A stretch of DNA of 64,000 nt from a virus, in IMG/VR virus record IMGVR_UViG_3300046804_003503, positions 1 to 64,000 of that record. One strand, given 5' to 3'. The notes beneath the pieces are model-generated. The model saw nothing but the letters and a program-made list of their open reading frames with translations. It was not told the DNA's origin and made no database searches. Shown one piece after another: positions 6,106 to 11,745 of this stretch (its first letter is position 1; every line of letters starts with the position of its first letter). The translations under genes were made by a program, and so were the position numbers.

Positions 6106-6270
6106 TCACCTACTTAGTGTACCGTTTCGCTGACGCTGACTATCTGCACAACATCGATCTTCATTCTTAGGGAGAGACAAACCACCCTGTTCTACGTAGT
6201 TTACCCATTCCTCCCAAACTACCAAATCTGCCGTTTCATCACAATGTACGCATTCATCCCATATTGACAT
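6106..6270 (-). CDS. CxxC mini-protein, 54 aa
   Basis: A 54-residue protein starting MSIWDECVHCDET, with a CxxC pair at residues 7-10 and two adjacent Cys at 43-44 that could complete a metal site. AGAGGA precedes the ATG at 6270, and the gene follows the stop of its neighbour (6272) by one base. In-frame ATGs further upstream lie inside that neighbour and are not used. Confidence 0.65.
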   Translation of the reverse strand: MSIWDECVHCDETADLVVWEEWVNYVEQGGLSLPKNEDRCCADSQRQRNGTLSR

Positions 6271-6271
6271 A

Positions 6272-6559
6272 TTAATCCTCTTTCCACTGAATCGTAGGAG
6301 TTGACGGTCCATAGTAGCGATACAGATATTCAAAATCCATATTACCATATCGCTCATAATGCACAATCAAATCACTCACCCTGCACTGATACAATAGTGT
6401 GGGACTCATCTTGTTCCACTTATAAGTACGATAGCCGTCCTTTGTGATACAAGTAATCCAATCCTTACCAAACTTCAGAATAGTTGCCCAGACATTCTTA
6501 CCATGATAGGTAAAGTTTAGGGTATTACCAAGCCAATACGGCGAATAGGGATTGCTCAT
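6272..6559 (-). CDS. Hypothetical protein, 95 aa
   Basis: A 95-residue Tyr/Trp-rich protein beginning MSNPYSPYWLGNTLNFTYHG, with a beta-like N-terminal half (WATILKFGKDWITCITKDGY) and a helical end. No family recognised. First gene after the promoter at 6595-6623. Confidence 0.75.
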   Translation of the reverse strand: MSNPYSPYWLGNTLNFTYHGKNVWATILKFGKDWITCITKDGYRTYKWNKMSPTLLYQCRVSDLIVHYERYGNMDFEYLYRYYGPSTPTIQWKED

Positions 6560-6594
6560 CTTTTCACTCTCTTTCTTCTACTTCTAATATCGAC

Positions 6595-6623
6595 ATTCTA
6601 CCACTGGAACTTTAGCCTGTCAA
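6595..6623 (-). promoter_or_regulatory. Sigma-70-type promoter with CGATA after the -10 box
   Basis: Reading leftward: TTGACA (6623-6618), 17-bp spacer, TAGAAT (6600-6595), then GTCGATA immediately downstream. Confidence 0.7.
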
Positions 6624-6651
6624 GCAGAAAATAAAAGATTTTTTGATTTGT

Positions 6652-6733
6652 CGTAAAGTGTTGTGGCGTAAGGGTTTACGTTGAACGCGGCCCGCCCGCC
6701 TAGCCCTAAACCCTTGTCCCGTAAGGACTTAGG
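6652..6733 (-). repeat. Tri-palindrome boundary element, copy D
   Basis: Left arm 6652-6680, core GCGGCCCGCCC at 6687-6697, right arm 6705-6733 (CCTAAACCCTT / AAGGACTTAGG). It lies between the stop at 6769 and the promoter at 6595-6623. Confidence 0.75.
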
Positions 6734-6768
6734 ATTAGGGTCTAGGTTGTCGGGTTAGTTAGTGTACA

Positions 6769-7173
6769 TCAGAACAGATATGCTACACCCATGTTATAAA
6801 GCAAGTTACCAACCGCTGTACGCTTGCACATATCACTACGCTCTGCATAAAACTGGCGATAGTCACCGTTGCTCATCTTACATGTAACAAGCGTAGGTGA
6901 ACGATGGAAGTTCTTATCATATTGACGGTAATCGCTCGTCCAGTTCAAACGCGAGATTTCAGCCTGCGTCAGATTACGAATATCAACAACCTTTGCAAGA
7001 TAACGCTCATAATCACCACTCAATGGTTGGAAGTATCGAAAGTTATATACAGAACCAATAACAGCATTAGCAAGGCTATCATGCACACCCCTATAGACGT
7101 TATAGAGAAAGAAAACAGCAACCGCCGCAGCGGCACAAGCAACAATCACACCAACCGTAAACGCATCATTCAT
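6769..7173 (-). CDS. Single-pass membrane protein, 134 aa
   Basis: An N-terminal hydrophobic helix (about residues 5-26, VGVIVACAAAAVAVFF) is followed by a soluble domain of about 105 residues rich in Tyr, Arg and Asn, so the topology is probably N-anchored. No family recognised. AAGGAG precedes the ATG. The promoter at 7211-7239 serves it alone, and repeat copy D follows it. Confidence 0.75.
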   Translation of the reverse strand: MNDAFTVGVIVACAAAAVAVFFLYNVYRGVHDSLANAVIGSVYNFRYFQPLSGDYERYLAKVVDIRNLTQAEISRLNWTSDYRQYDKNFHRSPTLVTCKMSNGDYRQFYAERSDMCKRTAVGNLLYNMGVAYLF

Positions 7174-7210
7174 ACCTAATCAACTCCTTAGTGGGTAAAC
7201 CTTTTCAACC

Positions 7211-7239
7211 ATTGTACACTAGTTATCGGCCAGTGTCAA
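7211..7239 (-). promoter_or_regulatory. Sigma-70-type promoter with CGATA in the spacer
   Basis: Reading leftward: TTGACA (7239-7234), 17-bp spacer containing GCCGATAA, TACAAT (7216-7211). The stop codon of the upstream gene (7238-7236) is inside the -35 hexamer. Confidence 0.7.
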
Positions 7240-7565
7240 GCCTCAACTTCAACATTTTCCAGAAGATTACTAGCGATTTCTCGCCAGTTAGTTTCACTCA
7301 GTGCCGCACCAAGCAAATCAGCCCAAAGGCTAGAAGTCAACTTCATATTCTCAAGGATTTCATCCTTAGCCTCTTCATGATCTTCTTTCAACTTATCTGC
7401 CAGAATATAAATAGCATCATCCATTTTAGAAAAATGCTTTTGCTCTTCCGCACGATGCTTGTAAATATACTCTGCGATACCAACCCAGTGATCGCGTGAG
7501 CCTTGCTCATTGTCAATCCACAGATTTACAACCCACGTTTCGTAGTTAGTATATCCGTTATACAT
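7236..7565 (-). CDS. NYETW-family protein, 109 aa
   Basis: The N-terminus NGYTNYETWVVNLWIDNEQG identifies a widespread small family found in phages, plasmids and bacteria, followed by an all-helical, acidic body. Its function is unknown. The start overlaps the stop of the Asp-rich gene (TGATG), with GGAG inside that gene, so it depends on upstream translation. The stop codon is embedded in the next promoter. Confidence 0.8.
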   Translation of the reverse strand: MYNGYTNYETWVVNLWIDNEQGSRDHWVGIAEYIYKHRAEEQKHFSKMDDAIYILADKLKEDHEEAKDEILENMKLTSSLWADLLGAALSETNWREIASNLLENVEVEA

Positions 7566-7810
7566 CAGAAATCATCTCCATAGTAATCGTGGAAAGCGTC
7601 GATATCATCACCATAGGAACCGTAATCCTCATCGGTTCCCCAACCGGCGGAAGTCATCGCGGAGTCATGATCGCCGTCCATGCTATCATCATAGTAATCG
7701 TCACGGTGGCTTTCATAGTCATCGTTGAAATCACAGAAATCATCATAGTTATCGTTCATATCATCCTCATAAGAGTTAGCGGGATCGAAACAGGGGTCAG
7801 GGTGACTCAT
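7565..7810 (-). CDS. Extremely Asp-rich protein, 81 aa
   Basis: About a third of the 81 residues are Asp or Glu, mostly Asp, in repeats such as DDYYDDSMDGDHDS interleaved with Tyr, Gly and Ser, and there is almost no Lys. Such a protein would be disordered and highly negative. A DNA-mimic or metal-buffering role is conceivable but not shown. AGAGGAG lies upstream; the ATG overlaps the stop of the preceding gene by four bases. Confidence 0.7.
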   Translation of the reverse strand: MSHPDPCFDPANSYEDDMNDNYDDFCDFNDDYESHRDDYYDDSMDGDHDSAMTSAGWGTDEDYGSYGDDIDAFHDYYGDDF

Positions 7811-7986
7811 ACAGTATACTCCTCTGGAATGAAATCGTCAACAGCACCAACAATATCCGCCCAATCCCAAAAGTTGACTTCCACGCTGGGATCGTCAATC
7901 GGCTCGACCATCGGCTCGACCGACTCATTCGCGGCCAGTTCAGCGAGGATGGCGTTGATCGCGTCGGTATCTTCAAAGATGCTCAT
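7807..7986 (-). CDS. Acidic hypothetical protein, 59 aa
   Basis: A short acidic gene beginning MSIFEDTDAINAILAELAAN, with two VEP repeats in the middle and a WDWADIVGAVDDF helix near the end. GGGAG precedes the ATG at 7986. First gene of the operon 7986-7236, all three members being acidic and overlapping. Confidence 0.7.
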   Translation of the reverse strand: MSIFEDTDAINAILAELAANESVEPMVEPIDDPSVEVNFWDWADIVGAVDDFIPEEYTV

Positions 7987-8012
7987 TTCATTTCTCCCTT
8001 GGTGATGCTCTG

Positions 8013-8040
8013 ATTCTACACCTATTATCGGCTACGTCAA
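8013..8040 (-). promoter_or_regulatory. Sigma-70-type promoter with CGATA in the spacer
   Basis: Reading leftward: TTGACG (8040-8035), 16-bp spacer containing GCCGATAA, TAGAAT (8018-8013). Drives the acidic operon. Confidence 0.65.
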
Positions 8041-8091
8041 GCCCCAACCTACAAATATTTTTTCTTAAAAAGATGACAGGATTCTGGCTAC

Positions 8092-8133
8092 TTTTGGCAC
8101 ATGACTTGCTATGTAGCAAATACCATGCCAAAA
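8092..8133. repeat. GCAAAT...TGCCAAA dyad
   Basis: Imperfect palindrome: TTTTGGCA and TTGCTA (8092-8111) mirrored by TAGCAA and TGCCAAAA (8114-8133). It occupies the place of the left arm of repeat copy E, just upstream of the promoter at 8013-8040. Confidence 0.65.
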
Positions 8134-8135
8134 AA

Positions 8136-8187
8136 CGGCGGCGGCCCGCCCCGTTCGTCGTAAACCCTTGTCAGATATAGAGTTACG
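8136..8187 (-). repeat. Tri-palindrome boundary element, copy E (left arm replaced)
   Basis: GC core GCGGCCCGCCCCGTTCG at 8141-8157 and right arm 8159-8187 ending GTTACG. The stop codon of the mini-gene at 8188 abuts it, as in copy B. Confidence 0.7.
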
Positions 8188-8271
8188 TCAACTGTTCACA
8201 ATCCAAGCTGCCACGCATCCCACCGCAAACGACACCGCTAGTGTAATCTTGTCCAGTGTACACATATTCAT
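8188..8271 (-). CDS. Tiny membrane protein, 27 aa
   Basis: A 27-residue frame, MNMCTLDKITLAVSFAVGCV and seven more residues, forming one hydrophobic helix. The ATG overlaps the stop of the preceding tiny membrane gene by four bases, and AAGGAAG lies just upstream. The arrangement argues that it is real; the function is unknown. Confidence 0.5.
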   Translation of the reverse strand: MNMCTLDKITLAVSFAVGCVAAWIVNS

Positions 8272-8375
8272 TTCTTCCTTATTGGAAAAACAAGATCAGA
8301 AACAAACCAAACGCAAACAATACCAAAAACAAGTCCCACACCAAAACTGTTCCAATCTATAAACATATCTGCCAT
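8268..8375 (-). CDS. Tiny membrane protein, 35 aa
   Basis: A 35-residue frame with a single long hydrophobic segment (residues 11-31, FGVGLVFGIVCVWFVSDLVF) and a basic tail, RKK. AAGGAG lies about six bases before the ATG. Followed by an overlapping second membrane mini-gene. A pair of one-helix proteins invites a comparison with lysis or superinfection-exclusion peptides, but nothing specific supports that. Confidence 0.55.
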   Translation of the reverse strand: MADMFIDWNSFGVGLVFGIVCVWFVSDLVFPIRKK

Positions 8376-8390
8376 CCTTGGCTCCTTACT

Positions 8391-8690
8391 TTATGAAACT
8401 AAAATGTTATCTTCGAACGGAGTACCATCACTCAAAAACCAATCAAAGTTTTTTTGGTAAACTCGCACGGGAGAATACTGGTTAATACGCTTTTTCGTGG
8501 TGTGCGTATGATAACCGCCACTATTCAACTTTACAAGCCCGTTAGGATAAAACCGCACAACGGTAGTACCATGCAGGCGGATAGAAACGCTCTTATCATA
8601 TTCGATTTCAGCGTAGGTATTATTTCCAACCTTGCGGGTATTCTTGTTAGTCTTACCACGAACCATAGCAACGGCTTCAAGATAGTTCAT
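8391..8690 (-). CDS. Conserved phage protein of unknown function, 99 aa
   Basis: Belongs to a common small phage family recognised by NTYAEIEYDKSVSIRLHGT, then a central NGLVKLNSGGYHT and TTKKRIN, with an aromatic QKNFDWFLSDG end. The fold and role are unknown. It is served by the promoter at 8725-8752 and probably co-transcribed with the two tiny membrane genes that follow. Confidence 0.8.
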   Translation of the reverse strand: MNYLEAVAMVRGKTNKNTRKVGNNTYAEIEYDKSVSIRLHGTTVVRFYPNGLVKLNSGGYHTHTTKKRINQYSPVRVYQKNFDWFLSDGTPFEDNILVS

Positions 8691-8724
8691 TTTTCTTTTT
8701 CCTTTGGTTACTACTTATATCGGT

Positions 8725-8752
8725 ATTCTACAGCCTAGACTTTAAAAGTCAA
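8725..8752 (-). promoter_or_regulatory. Sigma-70-type promoter with CGATA after the -10 box
   Basis: Reading leftward: TTGACT (8752-8747), 16-bp spacer, TAGAAT (8730-8725), followed by ACCGATA. Confidence 0.6.
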
Positions 8753-8866
8753 CAACAAAATACAATATTCTCGCTGACTATCTCGCAAGGTTTATGATCC
8801 GGCCACTTTGGCCGAGACTCCCCATCTTCTCCAAACCCCCTAGATTGCCTATCTTACCAAAACCCC

Positions 8867-9196
8867 CTATTCGTCGTAGAACGCGGAGACTTCCTGCCCT
8901 GCGGCTGCGAACATTTCATACATAGCCCGCAAAGCCTCTACCCTCTCACGGCTTCCCGGTTTGCCCACCTTGTCAATCATGAGATCGCTACCCCCCATTA
9001 GGCGGGGATCGACGTTTTCCTTGCTCTTACCCCTCTTTCGGAGTAATGCTTTCCGATTGAACTTGAGAACCTTTTCGGAGCGAATCGGGCCATACTCCCC
9101 ACTGGCGAGGGATGGCTGGTGAGGGATGGCGATTCCCAAAAAACAGGATCGTGCTTGACGCTTTGCATCTTCGATGATTTTGAACTTGGTAGCCAT
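8867..9196 (-). CDS. Basic hypothetical protein, 109 aa
   Basis: A 109-residue protein with a strongly basic middle (NRKALLRKRGKSKENVDPRL) and a helical C-terminus; RNA or DNA binding is possible. AAGGAAAAAGAAA precedes the ATG. Base composition here is richer in G and C than in the genes to the right. Family not recognised. Confidence 0.7.
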   Translation of the reverse strand: MATKFKIIEDAKRQARSCFLGIAIPHQPSLASGEYGPIRSEKVLKFNRKALLRKRGKSKENVDPRLMGGSDLMIDKVGKPGSRERVEALRAMYEMFAAAGQEVSAFYDE

Positions 9197-9221
9197 TTTC
9201 TTTTTCCTTGGGTGAGTGTGG

Positions 9222-9249
9222 ATTCTATCAAACTTTTCCGCCGCCGCAA
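9222..9249 (-). promoter_or_regulatory. Possible promoter, AAAAGTTT-spacer class
   Basis: Reading leftward: TTGCGG (9249-9244), 16-bp spacer with GGAAAAGTTT, TAGAAT (9227-9222). The same spacer word occurs at 9410-9438 and 10280-10308, and none of these three carries CGATA. The -35 is weak. Confidence 0.4.
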
Positions 9250-9256
9250 CCCCCCT

Positions 9257-9388
9257 TTAGCGGGAGTTCATGAATCGCTCCGCTTCGTGCGAAGTCTTGA
9301 ACGATCCCAACAGCACACGCTTTCCGTTTCCGCACTCGCGGTATACCTTAAACTTGTTTCCGACTACGATGATCGTCATGGTTTCCAT
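9257..9388 (-). CDS. 43-aa protein, paralogue of the gene at 11144
   Basis: METMTIIVVGNKFKVYRECG leads into NGKRVLLGSFKTSHEAERFMNSR. The gene at 11144-11275 encodes the same length with the same framework (METLT, NGKR, LLGSFKTS-EAERFMN), so the two are duplicates. A short beta strand pair plus a helix is likely; role unknown. The start at 9388 is chosen because AAAGGAA lies six bases upstream. Confidence 0.75.
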   Translation of the reverse strand: METMTIIVVGNKFKVYRECGNGKRVLLGSFKTSHEAERFMNSR

Positions 9389-9409
9389 TTTCATTTCCTT
9401 TGTTTTTAG

Positions 9410-9438
9410 AGTCTATCAAACTTTTCCCGCCGCCGCAA
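9410..9438 (-). promoter_or_regulatory. Possible promoter, AAAAGTTT-spacer class
   Basis: Reading leftward: TTGCGG (9438-9433), 17-bp spacer with GGAAAAGTTT, TAGACT (9415-9410). It would serve the 43-aa gene at 9388. Confidence 0.4.
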
Positions 9439-9444
9439 CCCCCC

Positions 9445-9579
9445 TTATTCGGGGATCGGCCAGATTTGAATATCGGCCTCACAGTGTTCACCACACTGGG
9501 GACAAACGCCATGCTCGGCGTGAATCGGGGTCATTTCAGCCCCACAGCAATCGGACACGATCAGGATATCATTCATCAT
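9445..9579 (-). CDS. Cys-rich zinc-ribbon mini-protein, 44 aa
   Basis: A 44-residue frame with Cys11-Cys12 and a CPQCGEHC cluster (Cys26, Cys29, Cys33), fitting a small zinc ribbon. GAGAG lies just before the ATG. The stop lies a few bases beyond the -35 of the promoter at 9410-9438. Confidence 0.65.
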   Translation of the reverse strand: MMNDILIVSDCCGAEMTPIHAEHGVCPQCGEHCEADIQIWPIPE

Positions 9580-10065
9580 CTTTCACTCTCACTTTCTTAT
9601 GCCATATATAAGAGCAATCGGTGTGCCAATCATAGATTATTTTTTTTTGCGTATTTCGCGGGAAAAACGCTATGACATTTTTTGTGCCTAGATTTTGAGC
9701 GTAGCATTTTGCAACACCCTGTAGCATTTTGCGTTAGTGATTTCCGCCGTGAAACTGAGGTAATGTAGCAATATGCAACGGGTTGCCTATCTTACCATGC
9801 CCATATTCTAGGCGTTGAGATTTTTTATTCCGTGGCACGATATTTGCTGTGGCCCTAAACACCACTTCGATACGATCATATGATTAGATGTAAGTCTATA
9901 TGCCATAAGGGTTTACGGCAAACGCGGCCCGCCCCGTTCGCCCTAAGTCCTTATCCTGCAAGCATTTACGTTAACTCTCTACGCAAAGCCCATACCAATC
10001 CGCCGCAGAGCAAACGGTGTGCCAATCACCGCTGCCTGCAAACGGTATGCCAAAGAATATTTTTC
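9580..10065. other. 486-bp intergenic regulatory stretch
   Basis: No credible gene. It holds GCAATCGGTGTGCCAA (9613-9628), two copies of GTAGCATTTTGC (from about 9703 and 9722), the 15-mer TTGCCTATCTTACCA (9783-9797, also at 8845-8859), an inverted half-site GGCACGATATTTGC (9834-9847), repeat copy F, and two more GCAAACGGT(G/A)TGCCAA motifs at 10010-10025 and 10038-10054. No strong promoter was found; TTGGCA and TATATA words near 9600-9625 are a weak candidate for the gene at 9579. Confidence 0.6.
9889..9970 (-). repeat. Tri-palindrome boundary element, copy F
   Basis: Left arm 9889-9917, core AACGCGGCCCGCCCCGTT at 9921-9938 (an AACG...CGTT stem), right arm 9942-9970. It is preceded by ATCATATGAT (9877-9886), which also occurs in copy H and, altered, in copy G. 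Confidence 0.75.
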
Positions 10066-10248
10066 TCAGGCAAACTCCTCTTCCCCGTAGTAATCCCAAT
10101 CGGCATCCTCTTCCTCTTCCATCCATTCTCCATCGTCAAGGCCGGGGATGTAGTCGGCCTCACCTTCCTCGCTGTTCAGTTCTTCCCAGCCCAGCATGAT
10201 TTCCTCTTCGTTGATTTCCGACATATCGTAGACAAAATCGTTGGTCAT
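10066..10248 (-). CDS. Highly acidic protein, 60 aa
   Basis: About 45 percent of residues are Asp or Glu, with EEEIMLGWEELNSEEGEAD and an EEEEDADWDYYGEEE tail. GGGGAAAATC precedes the ATG at 10248; an in-frame ATG at 10308 lies in the promoter (10280-10308) and is excluded. Function unknown; another member of the acidic small-protein set in this arm. Confidence 0.7.
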   Translation of the reverse strand: MTNDFVYDMSEINEEEIMLGWEELNSEEGEADYIPGLDDGEWMEEEEDADWDYYGEEEFA

Positions 10249-10279
10249 GATTTTCCCCTTGAAGTGAAGTGATGGATGG

Positions 10280-10308
10280 ATTCTACCGAAACTTTTCCGC
10301 CCCGTCAA
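10280..10308 (-). promoter_or_regulatory. Promoter, AAAAGTTT-spacer class
   Basis: Reading leftward: TTGACG (10308-10303), 17-bp spacer with GCGGAAAAGTTT, TAGAAT (10285-10280). It decides the start of the acidic gene at 10248. Confidence 0.55.
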
Positions 10309-10315
10309 TCCCCTC

Positions 10316-10540
10316 TCATCGGGGGATCGTGATATGACCGCTGGTACGGTCGAAAGTCAGTGTCAGAACCTGACCCGGATACTTGTTGTCGATATACCGC
10401 TGTGCGGTACTCTTTCGATTGTCCGTAGCCGAAACACACTGAACAATCGTACCGTTCTCATCCGTAACCCGCCAAATCTTCTTGGCGACGATTCGCGGAA
10501 GGCTGTTGATGAAGTCGTTAACGTGAGTAACCTTTTCCAT
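10316..10540 (-). CDS. Hypothetical protein, 74 aa
   Basis: A 74-residue protein with predicted strand-helix-strand order: IWRVTDENGTIVQCVSAT, then a helix with TAQRYIDNKYPG, then VLTLTFDRTSGHITI. It begins MEKVTHVNDFINSLPR. A purine-only leader (GAAAGAAAGAGAAAGAAA) precedes the ATG and may act as ribosome site and unstructured leader. Family not recognised. Confidence 0.75.
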   Translation of the reverse strand: MEKVTHVNDFINSLPRIVAKKIWRVTDENGTIVQCVSATDNRKSTAQRYIDNKYPGQVLTLTFDRTSGHITIPR

Positions 10541-10568
10541 TTTCTTTCTCTTTCTTTCTTATGCTCTT

Positions 10569-10596
10569 ATTATACCATACTTATCGGCCAAGTCAA
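10569..10596 (-). promoter_or_regulatory. Sigma-70-type promoter with CGATA in the spacer
   Basis: Reading leftward: TTGACT (10596-10591), 16-bp spacer containing GCCGATAA, TATAAT (10574-10569). Serves the gene at 10540. Confidence 0.7.
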
Positions 10597-10718
10597 TAGG
10601 CAATCTGAAATATTTTTGAAAATAATCTTGTGCCAAAACAAGAAATATTCTCTAGAGCAAATCCCGTGCCAAATATTTTATTTTTTTAAACAGAAGATCT
10701 TGTCGATCATCATATTAG

Positions 10719-10803
10719 TCCTAAGTCCTTACGCCATAAGGGTTTACGACGAACGCGGCCCGCCCGATTTGCCCTAAGTCCTTACTGTATAAGGATTTAC
10801 GTC
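10719..10803 (-). repeat. Tri-palindrome boundary element, copy G
   Basis: Best-preserved copy. Left arm CCTAAGTCCTTA / TAAGGGTTTACG, core GAACGCGGCCCGCCC at 10751-10765, right arm CCTAAGTCCTTA / TAAGGATTTACG ending at 10801. Confidence 0.8.
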
Positions 10804-10813
10804 AAGTATCTAG

Positions 10814-10851
10814 GCAAATACCATGCCGCGATTTTTTGGCACAGTATTTGC
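10814..10851. repeat. GCAAAT...TGCCAAA dyad
   Basis: GCAAATACCATGCC (10814-10827) and GGCACAGTATTTGC (10838-10851) pair at 12 of 14 positions around a 10-base AT-rich centre. Confidence 0.7.
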
Positions 10852-10903
10852 TACTGCTCCCCTCCTGCTAGGGGTGTGCCTTATCCGCGTGGATGGTGTG
10901 ATA

Positions 10904-11092
10904 CTACTTGGCGTGAATGAACACCCGTTCACTTACTGTACGGTTGGTCACTGTCACGATCCAGTTCTTTCCACTACCATCCTCTCGCATGATAGAGTTG
11001 ATAATACCTACATGAGCGTTACCCTTCGGGTCGATAACGCTACCATACTTACCAGTACGCATAGCAGATAGAATCTTGTCAAGGCTATTCAT
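10904..11092 (-). CDS. Hypothetical protein, 62 aa
   Basis: A 62-residue, mildly basic, beta-rich protein beginning MNSLDKILSAMRTGKYGSVI; the rest has a small-barrel look (HVGIINSIM, WIVTVTNRTVSERVFI). GTGAAAAGAAA precedes the ATG. Family not recognised. A weak promoter is proposed at 11119-11147. Confidence 0.7.
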   Translation of the reverse strand: MNSLDKILSAMRTGKYGSVIDPKGNAHVGIINSIMREDGSGKNWIVTVTNRTVSERVFIHAK

Positions 11093-11118
11093 TTTCTTTT
11101 CACTTAGTGTTAGTTATA

Positions 11119-11147
11119 TTTTTACTAGATATTTATCGACCTATCAA
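11119..11147 (-). promoter_or_regulatory. Weak promoter with CGATA in the spacer
   Basis: Reading leftward: TTGATA (11147-11142), 17-bp spacer containing GTCGATAA, TAAAAA (11124-11119). The stop codon of the 43-aa gene (11146-11144) is inside the -35 hexamer. Confidence 0.4.
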
Positions 11148-11275
11148 GTGGCATTCATGAATCTTTCCGCCTCTGCGGAAGTCTTAAATGATCCAAGCAA
11201 CATACGCTTTCCGTTAGCCATTTCCCAATAAACCTTATACTTACCCTTCACGACGATCAGCGTTAGCGTTTCCAT
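11144..11275 (-). CDS. 43-aa protein, paralogue of the gene at 9257
   Basis: METLTLIVVKGKYKVYWEMA followed by NGKRMLLGSFKTSAEAERFMNAT. It aligns end to end without gaps with the gene at 9257-9388, so a small gene duplication has occurred within 2 kb. The codons have diverged to be more AT-rich, which suggests an old duplication or separate acquisition. Served by the promoter at 11300-11327. Confidence 0.75.
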   Translation of the reverse strand: METLTLIVVKGKYKVYWEMANGKRMLLGSFKTSAEAERFMNAT

Positions 11276-11299
11276 TTCTTTTTCCCTTGTGTTGATTCT

Positions 11300-11327
11300 A
11301 TTATACTTATCGGCTTTTGGTTGTCAA
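11300..11327 (-). promoter_or_regulatory. Sigma-70-type promoter with GCCGATAA next to the -10
   Basis: Reading leftward: TTGACA (11327-11322), 16-bp spacer ending GCCGATAAG, TATAAT (11305-11300). Both boxes are perfect. The CGATA word lies closer to the -10 here than in the other spacer-class promoters. Confidence 0.75.
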
Positions 11328-11364
11328 GGGCTTAAATCTTAATCTTTCGTAAGGTTGCCCCGTA

Positions 11365-11589
11365 TCATCCGCAAACGTTGTCGATTGCGAAATCTTCCAC
11401 AACATATCCCATTTCATCAATCCTAATATATCCACCATCTTCACCAACTTCGATTTCATACTCGTTATCCCGAGCATAATCGAAAAGATCCATTCCGAAC
11501 GCTGCGACATTCACCAGCGTATCGGGGCCATTGTTGTCAAGGTAAGAAACCAACTCACTCATCGTATTGAACACAACCAAGTTTCTCAT
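11365..11589 (-). CDS. Acidic hypothetical protein, 74 aa
   Basis: A 74-residue acidic protein starting MRNLVVFNTMSELVSYLDNN, with a mixed alpha/beta look (YEIEVGEDGGYIRIDEMGYV). It is the first minus-strand gene after the strand switch. A purine-only leader (GAGAGAAAGAAAGAGAGAAA) precedes the ATG, and the promoter at 11631-11658 is strong. Family not recognised. Confidence 0.75.
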   Translation of the reverse strand: MRNLVVFNTMSELVSYLDNNGPDTLVNVAAFGMDLFDYARDNEYEIEVGEDGGYIRIDEMGYVVEDFAIDNVCG

Positions 11590-11630
11590 TTTCTTTCTCT
11601 CTTTCTTTCTCTCTTACTTCTTATATCGAC

Positions 11631-11658
11631 ATTATACCATGCTTTCTTGAATCGTCAA
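11631..11658 (-). promoter_or_regulatory. Sigma-70-type promoter with CGATA after the -10 box
   Basis: Reading leftward: TTGACG (11658-11653), 16-bp spacer, TATAAT (11636-11631), then GTCGATA. Serves the gene at 11589. Confidence 0.7.
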
Positions 11659-11691
11659 GGGAAATCTTTCTTACAATATCGAAAGATTATA

Positions 11692-11745
11692 TATAGCAAA
11701 TATCATGCCAAGAAAAATATTTTGTTTGGTACAGAATATGCTATA
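11692..11745. repeat. GCAAAT...TGCCAA dyad
   Basis: TATAGCAAATATCATGCCAA (11692-11711) faces TTGGTACAGAATATGCTATA (11726-11745) around an AT-rich centre; most positions pair. A single further copy of the motif follows at 11748. Confidence 0.65.

Larger units (their letters stand above)
10541..10903. other. 363-bp intergenic regulatory stretch
   Basis: No gene seen. In leftward order: the GCAAATACCATGCC dyad (10814-10851), repeat copy G, an AACAGAAGATCTTGTCGATC segment shared with copy H (about 10690-10710), a single GCAAATCCCGTGCCAAA motif (10657-10673), a CTTGT/ACAAG hairpin (10628-10643) and the promoter at 10569-10596. Confidence 0.65.

Noticed and set aside
7589-8005. 138-codon plus-strand frame rich in Ile and Val
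   Set aside because: It is the reverse of the Asp-rich gene, since GAT/GAC reversed gives ATC/GTC codons.
10334-10777. 147-codon plus-strand frame
   Set aside because: Antisense to the gene at 10316 and running through promoter, dyad and repeat copy G; no start signal.
11307-11510. 67-codon minus-strand frame
   Set aside because: It overlaps the better-supported gene at 11365-11589 in another frame and contains the promoter region at 11300-11327.
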